Positions 1 through 5,663 of a stretch of 5,663 nt of DNA are shown here, one piece after another; the stretch's first letter is position 1, and each line of letters starts with the position of its first letter. A program made the position numbers and the translations under genes. The notes below the pieces were generated by a model. It made no database searches. It was not told where the DNA came from and saw nothing but the letters and a program-made list of their open reading frames with translations. The DNA lies in the NCBI GenBank assembly GCA_031282665.1, contig JAITDH010000168.1:1-5663 (forward strand), in the 5' to 3' direction. Origin of the DNA: Zoogloeaceae bacterium. GTDB lineage: Bacteria; Pseudomonadota; Gammaproteobacteria; Burkholderiales; Rhodocyclaceae.

Positions 1-1940
1 GGCGGCGGGACGCGGCCGTAGCGGGCGGCGCAGATGAGGCGGGCGAGGCGGGTGACGGCGGGGGCGAGGGCGGGGTGGCTTTGTTCCAGGCGCGCGGCCA
101 GTGTCAGCGGGGTTTCCCAGGAGGGGGCGGGGATGCCCTGGCGGGCAAGGCTCTTGCAGGCGGCACGCCAGATGGCGAGCGCGGGATCGAGGCGGGGTTT
201 GCGGCGACGCAGGACGAAAAAGGCCAGGGCGGGTATCGCCAGGATGAGGCAGGCGCTCAGGAGGAGGAGGGTCTTTTTCCAGTCGAAATCGCCCAGGCCG
301 AGCCTGGCGAGCAGTTCCCGCTGGCGTATCGAGGTGTAGCCGAGCACCCATTGATCCCAGCGGTTGTTGAAGGCTTCCCAGCGGTAGCGCATGCTGACGA
401 GCCAGTCGAGCGCGCGCTGGTTGGCGATGTCCAGGACGTTGGCGCCGGTTTCCGCCGAGACGCGCGCGGGATGGATGGCGGCGGTGGGGTCGATGCGGAG
501 CCAGCCTTCCTTTTCGATCCAGATTTCCGTCCAGGCGTGCGCGGCGGACTGGCGGACGGTGAAGAAGTTGTCGATGGGGTTGTATTCGCCGCCCAGGTAG
601 CCGGTGACGACGCGCGCGGGAGTGCCGGCGGCGCGCATCAGGGTGACGAAGGTGGCGGCGTAATGTTCGCAGAAACCCTGCCGGGTGCCGAAGAGGAAAT
701 CGTCGATGGCGTTCGCGCCGAGGAGCGGCGGCTCCAGGGTGTAGTAGAAGGGTTCGTCGTGGAAGTGGCGCAGGATGCGTTCGGCGAGTTGCCTGGGGTC
801 GGGCGTTTCTTCCCGCCAGCGGCGCGCGAGCTCGAGCGAGCGAGGATTGTAGCCGGAGGGCAATTGCAGGTTCGTGCGCTGGAGAAAAAAGGAAAGCCCG
901 CGCGCGTCCATCCGGTATTCGGGGTAGGAGGTGAATTCCAGCCGTGTCCGGGCGGCGATGGGGCGGGCGCTGCGCAGCAGGCCGTTGCGGGTGAAGGCGA
1001 TGTTGTCGAGGCCGGAGAATTCGGTGGGCATTTCCAGCGGCAGGAGCCAGTTCCGGTTGTGCGCTTCCAGGGTGAGGACGTAGCGTATCGGCTGTCCGCG
1101 CGTTTCGATTTCCGGCGGCTGCATGAGATAGTCTTCCGTTTCCCAGGTCTGTCCGTCATAGTAGGTGAGCACCGGGCCGCGCCAGTAGAGCTGGCGGGGC
1201 GGGGGAGGGGGGTCGGCGAACTGGACGCGAAAGGCGATCTCGTTGTTGCTGGCAAGTTGGGAGAAGAAGCCTGGGCTCATCCTGCCGGAAAGACCGAGGC
1301 GGGAGCTGCTGCTGGGCACTCCCCAGAGCGGGCCTTCCACGCGGGGGAAGAGCACGTAGAGGATGAGCATCAGGGGAAGCGCCTGGAGAAGGAGGCGGGT
1401 GGCGGTTTTCAGGGTTGCCAGCAGGGGGCGGTCGGGGGCGTCGTGAACGTGCAGCAGGGCGGCGGTGACGATGAGGACGCTGGCCAGCAGCCAGAGGCCG
1501 GTGAAAAAATCCTGGCTGTAGAAATAGTGGGTGAGGAGGAGGAAATAGCCGAGGGAAATCACGATCGTGATGTCGCGTCGGCTTTTCAGTTCCGTCAGCT
1601 TCATGTTGATGAGCAGCACGAGCAGGGCGACGCAGGATTCCTGGCCGAGCGGGGAGAGGTATTGCAGGGTGATGAGGAAAGCGCCGACGAGCACCAGGGG
1701 AACCCGGATGCTCGCCCGGATGATGCGGTAGCCGCGCCGCCACCGCCAGACGACGAAGACAAGCGTCAGCAGGATGGCCGCGCCCAGCCAGCGGGGCAGA
1801 TGTGGCAGATGCGGCAGGGTGGTGACGAGCGCGATGACGAGGAGCCAGGGCATTTCCCGGTGCGGCAGGTATTCGTCGGAAACGACGCCCTGCCGTTTGT
1901 CCGCCGGGGAAGAGGAGGGGAGGGCGGTGGTGGTGTTCAT
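1..1940 (-). CDS. tgpA: TgpA-family membrane-anchored transglutaminase (DUF3488 / transglutaminase core / DUF4129), 3' end outside window
   Basis: The reading frame starts at ATG 1940-1938 and stays open to base 1, giving 646 residues without a stop. The N-terminal part (about residues 30-200) holds several hydrophobic helices, including PWLLVIALVTTL, VPLVLVGAFLITLQYL, SCVALLVLLINMKL and ALPLMLILYVLF, as in DUF3488. A large, probably periplasmic, part follows. It carries the transglutaminase/protease fold with Cys424 in GTRQGFCEHYAATFV, His468 in QSAAHAWTEIW and Asp484 in WLRIDPTAA, so the catalytic triad is intact. A last membrane helix lies near 557-577. The tail from about 585 (IWRAACKSLARQGI, WETPLTLAARLE, CAARYGR) matches DUF4129. 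The family is usually about 650-680 residues, so probably only a short tail is missing. The start is supported by an ATGA overlap with the DUF58 gene upstream and an AGGTG at 1949-1945. In Pseudomonas aeruginosa the homologue TgpA is a transglutaminase reported to be important for viability; its natural substrate is unclear. Family assignment is strong; in vivo role is inferred. Confidence 0.93.
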   Translation of the reverse strand, partial: MNTTTALPSSSPADKRQGVVSDEYLPHREMPWLLVIALVTTLPHLPHLPRWLGAAILLTLVFVVWRWRRGYRIIRASIRVPLVLVGAFLITLQYLSPLGQESCVALLVLLINMKLTELKSRRDITIVISLGYFLLLTHYFYSQDFFTGLWLLASVLIVTAALLHVHDAPDRPLLATLKTATRLLLQALPLMLILYVLFPRVEGPLWGVPSSSSRLGLSGRMSPGFFSQLASNNEIAFRVQFADPPPPPRQLYWRGPVLTYYDGQTWETEDYLMQPPEIETRGQPIRYVLTLEAHNRNWLLPLEMPTEFSGLDNIAFTRNGLLRSARPIAARTRLEFTSYPEYRMDARGLSFFLQRTNLQLPSGYNPRSLELARRWREETPDPRQLAERILRHFHDEPFYYTLEPPLLGANAIDDFLFGTRQGFCEHYAATFVTLMRAAGTPARVVTGYLGGEYNPIDNFFTVRQSAAHAWTEIWIEKEGWLRIDPTAAIHPARVSAETGANVLDIANQRALDWLVSMRYRWEAFNNRWDQWVLGYTSIRQRELLARLGLGDFDWKKTLLLLSACLILAIPALAFFVLRRRKPRLDPALAIWRAACKSLARQGIPAPSWETPLTLAARLEQSHPALAPAVTRLARLICAARYGRVPP

Positions 1941-2923
1941 TCCGCACCTGCCGGGTGGTTTGTTGGATAGAGCGCCAGTGCCTTCAGGCAGCGGTGGAAA
2001 TGCGCCGCGCCGCGCGCGGGCGGCAGGCGCGTGCCGGGGAGGGAAAGTCCATAATCGAAACCATTGCCTTCGGCATCGACGATCCATCCGGCCAGGATGG
2101 AAAGACGGGTTTCCACGTCGTCGCCCAGCGTTTCCAGGCGTTCCCATTCCAGCCACAACTCTTCCTGCGCGCCTCCCCCGAAGCGCTTGACGAGGAGCGG
2201 TCCCCTGCCATCGTGCCGGGCCAAGGTCTTCCAGGCGACGTGGCGCAGGGGATCGGAAGACTGCCGTTCGCGCAGGCCGATGAAATCTTCCTCGCCCGCC
2301 TCGCCGCTGCCGGAATCTCCCCTGCCGGAAGCCACGCCTGGTGGCAGGGGGGAAAAGAGCGGCTGCGGATAGACGAGGCAGCGGTTGTCCAGCCAGGGCG
2401 TCGACCAGGCGCGGAACAGGCCGAGGGGATAGCGGGTCGCCACGCTCAGGGGCGGGAGGGTGAGCCAGCCCCGGCGCGGCGCGGGCAGGGGCAGGTGGAG
2501 GAGGGCCGCCTCGCCGTCCAGGTGCAGGATATGCGTTTCCTCCGGGCGGACGCCGACGGGACATTGCCATTCCAGCGCCGGGCGCGGGCTGTCCGGGGAG
2601 GAGACGAGGAGGCGGAAGGAAGCGGTTTCCCCGGCGAAGACCGGCGCGTTTTCCTGTGTTTGCAGGACGATGTCCTGCAAATTCTTGTGGGTGTGCAGCA
2701 TGGCGACGAGCGCCAGGCTGAAGAGGAGGAAAACCAGGGCGTGACCGAGCGCCAGTTGGTAATTGATGGCGCACAGCAGCATGGCGGCGAGGGTGGCGGC
2801 GTAAAGCATGCCCGCGTAGGTGGGCAGGATGTAGATGCGCTTGCGGACGAGCCGCACGGGGCCGCTTTCCGGCTGGCGCGGGCGTCGGAACAGCCGTTGG
2901 AGCGTTTGCCGGAAAGGTGACAT
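1937..2923 (-). CDS. DUF58 domain membrane protein, partner of TgpA
   Basis: This encodes 328 residues from ATG 2923-2921 to a TGA at 1939-1937. The frame stays open upstream to 3067, but that stretch translates the intergenic repeats. The 2923 start has a good Shine-Dalgarno and begins with MSPFRQTLQRLFRRP, a basic N-terminus followed at once by two membrane helices (about 31-53 and 57-77), as expected for the family. A beta-rich middle contains RRGWLTLPPLSVATRYPLGLFRAW-type sequence (150-173), the usual 'RG.-.L.P......PLGLF' pattern. The DUF58 core lies at about 211-250 with GLR (216-218), RHVAWKTLAR (227-236) and LLVKRF (243-248). The usual 'Y.PGD..R.I.WK' part of the core reads RQSSDPLRHVAWK here, so it is somewhat divergent. 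DUF58 proteins commonly sit between a MoxR ATPase and a transglutaminase gene and are thought to act with them at the cell envelope; the molecular function is not established. Its stop overlaps the tgpA start by four bases, which points to translational coupling. Confidence 0.9.
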   Translation of the reverse strand: MSPFRQTLQRLFRRPRQPESGPVRLVRKRIYILPTYAGMLYAATLAAMLLCAINYQLALGHALVFLLFSLALVAMLHTHKNLQDIVLQTQENAPVFAGETASFRLLVSSPDSPRPALEWQCPVGVRPEETHILHLDGEAALLHLPLPAPRRGWLTLPPLSVATRYPLGLFRAWSTPWLDNRCLVYPQPLFSPLPPGVASGRGDSGSGEAGEEDFIGLRERQSSDPLRHVAWKTLARHDGRGPLLVKRFGGGAQEELWLEWERLETLGDDVETRLSILAGWIVDAEGNGFDYGLSLPGTRLPPARGAAHFHRCLKALALYPTNHPAGAE

Positions 2924-2929
2924 GGGTTG

Positions 2930-2933
2930 TCCT
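2930..2933 (-). promoter_or_regulatory. Shine-Dalgarno deciding the DUF58 start
   Basis: On the minus strand AGGA sits six bases upstream of the ATG at 2923-2921. This selects the 328-residue product over the 48-residue longer reading frame, whose extra part runs through the intergenic repeat. Confidence 0.6.
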
Positions 2934-2964
2934 GATATTGGCGCGTTTTTGTTCAAATACCGAC

Positions 2965-2980
2965 ACTCGTCATTGCGAGG
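2965..2980 (+). repeat. left arm of a perfect 16-bp inverted repeat
   Basis: ACTCGTCATTGCGAGG here is the exact reverse complement of 3408-3423. The match does not continue beyond 16 bases in either direction. The CGTCATTGCGAG core resembles short palindromic intergenic repeats scattered in many proteobacterial genomes. That resemblance is from memory of such sequences and has not been searched. Confidence 0.85.
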
Positions 2981-3008
2981 GCCGCAGGCCCCAATAGGCC
3001 CCAATGAC
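2969..3008. repeat. palindromic unit with nested hairpin and 10-bp tandem duplication
   Basis: The outer bases GTCATTG (2969-2975) pair with CAATGAC (3002-3008). Inside lies a tight GGGCC-GCA-GGCCC hairpin (2979-2991). AGGCCCCAAT occurs twice in direct tandem (2986-2995 and 2996-3005), which lengthens one side of the palindrome. It resembles a REP-like element and sits about 40-85 bp upstream of the DUF58 start, in the likely 5' untranslated or promoter region. Confidence 0.65.
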
Positions 3009-3155
3009 ACGTAACGCTTTGCTTGAAAAAGATGATTACGGTATTTCCGCATGGGGAATGGACGCAATCATGGACGCTTTCCCGTTTGCTGGCAAGCCAG
3101 AATTCAGAAGACAGAGGCCACCATCCGGTGGGTGTCAAGTGAGTAAAAACACCCT

Positions 3156-3176
3156 TACGGCGGCGTAGCCGCCGTA
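3156..3176. repeat. 9-bp-stem GC hairpin (REP-like; weak terminator candidate)
   Basis: TACGGCGGC and GCCGCCGTA pair perfectly around a GTA loop. On the minus strand the stem is followed by AGGGTG and then five Ts (3149-3145), so it could stop transcripts from the receptor gene before they reach DUF58. However, the T-run is several bases from the stem and the hairpin lies about 280 bp after the receptor stop. An intergenic palindrome with no termination role fits equally well. Confidence 0.5.
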
Positions 3177-3192
3177 TTCTGATTGGTGCGCC

Positions 3193-3330
3193 CAGCATGA
3201 GACGGAGCGAGAACTTGACGCGGCCCTGACACTCGCCGAATCGCGCTACCACGTCGGAGCGGAAACGCTCATCGCCTTCCTGGATGCCCAACGCACCCTC
3301 TACGCCATCCAGAACGAAGCTGCGACGCAA
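3193..3330 (+). pseudogene. fragment of a TolC-family outer-membrane efflux protein (OEP)
   Basis: A 46-codon plus-strand stretch translates to sequence containing LDAALTLAESRYHVGAET followed by LIAFLDAQRTLYAIQNEA. This matches the conserved helical segment near the C-terminus of outer-membrane efflux proteins of the TolC/CusC/CzcC/NodT type, where 'A..LA..RY..G......LLDAQRTL..A' is characteristic. There is no start codon or ribosome binding site of a gene, no N-terminal portion, and the usual following helix is missing: after 3330 the frame enters a hairpin repeat. It is a relic of a larger gene and almost certainly not expressed as a functional protein. Its orientation is opposite to the neighbours. 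The stretch lies inside the segment bounded by the 16-bp inverted repeat. The family call rests on motif recognition only. Confidence 0.7.
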
Positions 3331-3349
3331 GCGCCGGTGATGAACGATT

Positions 3350-3377
3350 GTCGGATTACGCCTTCGGCTCATCCAAC
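3350..3377. repeat. imperfect intergenic hairpin, 'GTCGGATTACG...' type
   Basis: GTCGGAT (3350-3356) pairs with ATCCAAC (3371-3377) with one mismatch, and an inner GCC-TTC-GGC stem lies at 3360-3368. The sequence continues CTACCCAACCGAC. Sequences of the form GTCGGATTACGCC...GGCTAATCCGACCTAC are familiar as dispersed repeats between genes in proteobacteria; this copy looks degenerate. The link to that family is from memory. Confidence 0.55.
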
Positions 3378-3407
3378 CTACCCAACCGACGAAACCACAG
3401 CGCTACG

Positions 3408-3423
3408 CCTCGCAATGACGAGT
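3408..3423 (-). repeat. right arm of the perfect 16-bp inverted repeat
   Basis: CCTCGCAATGACGAGT mirrors the left arm exactly and lies 30 bp beyond the stop codon of the TonB-dependent receptor. Together the arms bound a 459-bp segment. No matching direct duplication of the bases outside the arms is visible (left flank ATACCGAC, right flank TGCTTCTC), so a recent transposition event is not demonstrated. Confidence 0.85.
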
Positions 3424-3452
3424 TGCTTCTCTTCCACTTCTACCCGTATGCG

Positions 3453-5663
3453 TCAGAACTTCAGGTTCAGCGACATCACGACGGTGCGCGGATCGCCGAG
3501 GTAATTCTGGTTGATCCAGTAGCGCTTGTCGGCGAGGTTGTTGACGTTCAGGCGCAGTGTCAGCGGATAGCCGCCCGCGTCGATGACGTAGCGCAGGCCA
3601 GCGTCCAGCAGCGTGTAGCCCGGCATCTTGTCGGTGTTGATATTGTCGCCGTAGAACTTGCCGGTGTAGCTGATGCCGCCATTGAGCGTCAGGCCCGCAA
3701 GACCGGGAACCTGATATTCGACATAGAGCTTGGCCATCGACTCCGATACATTGGTCGGCCGCTTCCCTTCCAGTTCGGGGTTCTGTTTGTTCTCTCGCAC
3801 GCGCGCGTCGAACACGGTGATGCCGCCGACCAGCGTCAGATTGCGGGTAAGCGCGCCGGTCGCGGTGAATTCCAGCCCGGTATGCACTTGCCGTCCGTCC
3901 TGCACGTAGGTGGGGCGCGTCGGATCGCGGAGATCGTAGTATTGCAGGCCCTTGTCGATCTCGAACAGAGCGCCGGTCAATAACATGCCGCCCAGCGTGG
4001 CTTTTGCGCCCAGTTCGATCTGTTTGCTGACCAGCGGTTCGAGCACGGCACCAGCGTTGGTGACTGCGTAGCCGCCGTAGGTGTCACCGGCGATGTCTCC
4101 AGCTTCGAGCGATTCTATGTAAGTCGCGTAGAAGGTAAGGTTGTCTACTGGTTTGTAGATCAGCGACAACGTTGGCGTCGAAGCGCTCTTGTGATAGCGC
4201 GTGGGAACGGCATCCGGGCCGGCCCAAGTCAACTTGTTGTCTACCGTCGAGCGGTTGATGCCGACGAGCAGGGACCAATGGCGGTTGAAGGCGATGTCGT
4301 CACCCACCATCCAACTGTTCTTGTGATAGTCCATGCGTTCCCACCTTGCTCCCTTGCCAACGACGCCCCAGACCGGCTCGGCTACGTAAGTAGGGGAATT
4401 CAGGTTAGCGCCAGTCAGTGTGGTGAAGACGCCGGAACCGTTGGCGATATAGTCGCGGCGCCAGTAGCGGGTATCGATGTGTCCCACGGTCAGCTTGTGC
4501 TCCACCGGGCCGGTGGCAAAACTGAAATCGGCGAAGGCGTCGTAGGAATTGGTCTTATATTCCTGCGGTGCGGCCAGGGACGAGGTCTGGATATAAGTGC
4601 CGTTTGGCTGGACGGTGTTGTCCGCCATGGCGTACTTGCGGATGTCCTTTTGGTCGAGGTAAGACGCCCGCATGGTCACGCGATCATTGAGCTTCCAGCG
4701 CAGGTTCACCCCCAACCGCGAGTTGTCGACATCCATGAAACTCCAAGGCTGGGACCACAGCTTCTTCGTGTCGATCGACTTTGCCGAGGGGCGTGCCACG
4801 CCTCTCGCAAGGTACCAATAGGGCTGGCGCTGGCTGCGAAAATCCCGCTTGGAGGCATCGAGCTGCAACAGGAGGTCATCGGTGATGTGCCAGTCAAAGG
4901 CCGCGCTGAGGAAGCTCTTGCGCTGTTTATAGCGGTCTACTACCGTCTCGCCGTCCTGAGTCGTCGCGTTGATTCGGTAGCCGAAACGGCCCGCAGTGTC
5001 GATCGGGCCGCCGAAATCACCGTGCAGATAAAAATTCTCGCCACCGGTGTAGCCGAGTGTGAGCGCGTTATAGCGTTCCTCGGTCGGCCGTTTGGAGACG
5101 TAGTTGATGATGCCGCCGACGTTGCCCGCACCGTACAGGAAACCCGACAAGCCGTTGAGGATTTCGACACGCTCGATGTCCTCGGTCGTCGTGCCGTGAC
5201 CATTGGCCTCACGTGGTAACCCATTACGAGCCGAGGTGCTTCCCCTGAATCCGCGCTGCATGACGTAGGGATTGTCGTTTTGCAAGGTCGGCCAACTGAG
5301 TTGCGTGGTCGGATTCATCTTGAAAATCTGGTCGGGCGTCGTTGCCTGGATGTTCTCGATCAATTCGGCTGGAATCACGCTCATCGCGTAGGGCGTGTCC
5401 TGCAATTCGCGCCCTTCCCACGGGCCGACGGGGGAAATCTTCCTCGTCACGTAACCCTGTTCCGCGCTTCCGTTCCCGCGAGGCGCATTGACGGCGATTT
5501 CCGGTAACGTCACCTCATGCTCGGAGGTTCGCGCTGGCGCGGGCGCAGGGAGCGCCCGCAAGGTATAGACGCCAGCGGAGGTTTCCACCAGTTCGAGGCC
5601 GCTGCCGGCCAGCGCCGCGCGCAGGGCCTGCGCCGGGGTCAGCCGACCGCGAACGGCGGCGGC
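3453..5663 (-). CDS. TonB-dependent siderophore receptor with N-terminal STN signalling domain, 5' end outside window
   Basis: The frame is open from base 5663 to a TGA at 3455-3453, giving 736 visible residues (numbered from the first complete codon). A GTG at 5588 is not the true start, because the 25 codons before it continue a domain: GRLTPAQALRAALAGSGLEL then GVYTLR (about residues 1-36) matches the end of an STN (secretin/TonB N-terminal) domain. A TonB-box-like segment, EVTLPEIAVNA, lies at about 50-60. The plug spans roughly 82-193, with LQDTPYAMSVIPAELI, YVMQRGFRGS, DIERVEILNGLSGFLYGAGN and GGIINYVSKRP. The rest is a beta-barrel ending LRLNVNNLADKRYW and MSLNLKF, with the usual terminal Phe. 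The receptor takes up a ferric siderophore across the outer membrane using TonB-ExbBD energy. The STN domain suggests it also signals to a FecR-like regulator and ECF sigma factor, which would control its own transcription. The ligand cannot be told from the sequence. Only the signal peptide and first part of STN are missing. Confidence 0.93.
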   Translation of the reverse strand, partial: AAAVRGRLTPAQALRAALAGSGLELVETSAGVYTLRALPAPAPARTSEHEVTLPEIAVNAPRGNGSAEQGYVTRKISPVGPWEGRELQDTPYAMSVIPAELIENIQATTPDQIFKMNPTTQLSWPTLQNDNPYVMQRGFRGSTSARNGLPREANGHGTTTEDIERVEILNGLSGFLYGAGNVGGIINYVSKRPTEERYNALTLGYTGGENFYLHGDFGGPIDTAGRFGYRINATTQDGETVVDRYKQRKSFLSAAFDWHITDDLLLQLDASKRDFRSQRQPYWYLARGVARPSAKSIDTKKLWSQPWSFMDVDNSRLGVNLRWKLNDRVTMRASYLDQKDIRKYAMADNTVQPNGTYIQTSSLAAPQEYKTNSYDAFADFSFATGPVEHKLTVGHIDTRYWRRDYIANGSGVFTTLTGANLNSPTYVAEPVWGVVGKGARWERMDYHKNSWMVGDDIAFNRHWSLLVGINRSTVDNKLTWAGPDAVPTRYHKSASTPTLSLIYKPVDNLTFYATYIESLEAGDIAGDTYGGYAVTNAGAVLEPLVSKQIELGAKATLGGMLLTGALFEIDKGLQYYDLRDPTRPTYVQDGRQVHTGLEFTATGALTRNLTLVGGITVFDARVRENKQNPELEGKRPTNVSESMAKLYVEYQVPGLAGLTLNGGISYTGKFYGDNINTDKMPGYTLLDAGLRYVIDAGGYPLTLRLNVNNLADKRYWINQNYLGDPRTVVMSLNLKF

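Larger units (their letters stand above)
2924..3452. other. gene-free repeat mosaic between the receptor gene and the DUF58-tgpA operon
   Basis: There is no intact gene here. The stretch holds an inverted repeat pair, a palindromic unit with a tandem duplication, two further hairpins, and a small gene fragment, each listed separately. A weaker hairpin (CCACC-ATCC-GGTGG) lies at 3118-3131. A 139-codon open frame on the minus strand (2953-3372) crosses all of these elements; its translation looks like no family I know, so I treat it as spurious. I see no clear terminator directly after the receptor stop codon. About 3010-3115 shows no recognisable feature. Confidence 0.7.

Noticed and set aside
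75..1970. Long plus-strand open frame of 631 codons, antisense to tgpA
   Set aside because: Its translation is low-complexity (Gly/Ala/Glu/Asp-rich) with no domain, and it mirrors a gene with an intact catalytic triad. Long antisense frames are common opposite GC-rich genes.
1955..2920. Plus-strand open frame of 321 codons antisense to DUF58
   Set aside because: Same explanation: it is a shadow of the GC-rich DUF58 gene, with no recognisable motif and no supported start.
2934..3010. Sigma-70 promoter for DUF58-tgpA
   Set aside because: No pair of -35 and -10 hexamers with good spacing stands out on the minus strand, so I do not place a promoter although one is probably needed.
2924..3067. 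N-terminal extension of the DUF58 protein to ATG 3067
   Set aside because: The extra 48 residues translate the repeat unit. The ATG at 2923 has a better ribosome binding site and gives the expected N-terminus before the first membrane helix.
2953..3372. Minus-strand 139-codon open frame in the intergenic region
   Set aside because: It runs through hairpins, the inverted repeat region and the reverse of the efflux-protein fragment. The translation has no family resemblance and is best explained as chance.
2965..3423. CRISPR array or insertion sequence in the repeat region
   Set aside because: Repeats are not regularly spaced direct copies, so it is not CRISPR. There is no transposase gene or remnant of one and no visible target-site duplication, so a full insertion sequence is not supported.
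4191..5219. Plus-strand 342-codon open frame antisense to the receptor
   Set aside because: The opposite strand encodes a clear TonB-dependent receptor through the whole interval; the antisense translation shows no domain.

Overview
The window looks like chromosomal DNA from a GC-rich Gram-negative proteobacterium. A beta- or gammaproteobacterium is most likely, but this is an inference from three things: the TgpA-type transglutaminase paired with a DUF58 protein, the TonB-dependent outer-membrane receptor, and the style of the intergenic palindromic repeats. The species cannot be named from the sequence. All three protein-coding genes are on the minus strand.

Right part (3453-5663): a large TonB-dependent siderophore receptor, 736 residues of which are visible. 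Its 5' end lies outside the window. The visible N-terminus is not a true start. It is the end of an STN signalling domain, followed by a TonB-box-like segment, the plug and the beta-barrel with a terminal Phe. This makes it a transducer-type receptor (FpvA/FecA/FoxA-like layout), usually paired with a FecR-like anti-sigma regulator and a FecI-like ECF sigma factor. Those would lie outside this window.

Middle part (2924-3452, about 530 bp): no intact gene. It is a mosaic of repeats and debris bounded by a perfect 16-bp inverted repeat (2965-2980 and 3408-3423). Inside are a palindromic unit with a 10-bp tandem duplication, a 9-bp-stem GC hairpin, a 46-codon fragment of a TolC-family outer-membrane efflux protein on the plus strand, and a second imperfect hairpin of a common intergenic type. 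It looks like an old insertion or rearrangement site.

Left part (1-2923): a two-gene operon. A DUF58 membrane protein (1937-2923) overlaps by ATGA with a membrane-anchored periplasmic transglutaminase (TgpA family, DUF3488 / transglutaminase core / DUF4129), which runs off the left edge only a little short of the family's usual length. In many proteobacteria these two follow a MoxR-type AAA+ ATPase. Here no moxR lies directly upstream; the repeat mosaic and the receptor gene occupy that place.

I found no convincing evidence of a wholly new system. The most interesting parts are the repeat-bounded mosaic with its efflux-gene fragment, the unannotated STN domain on the receptor, and the DUF58-tgpA pair without an adjacent moxR.
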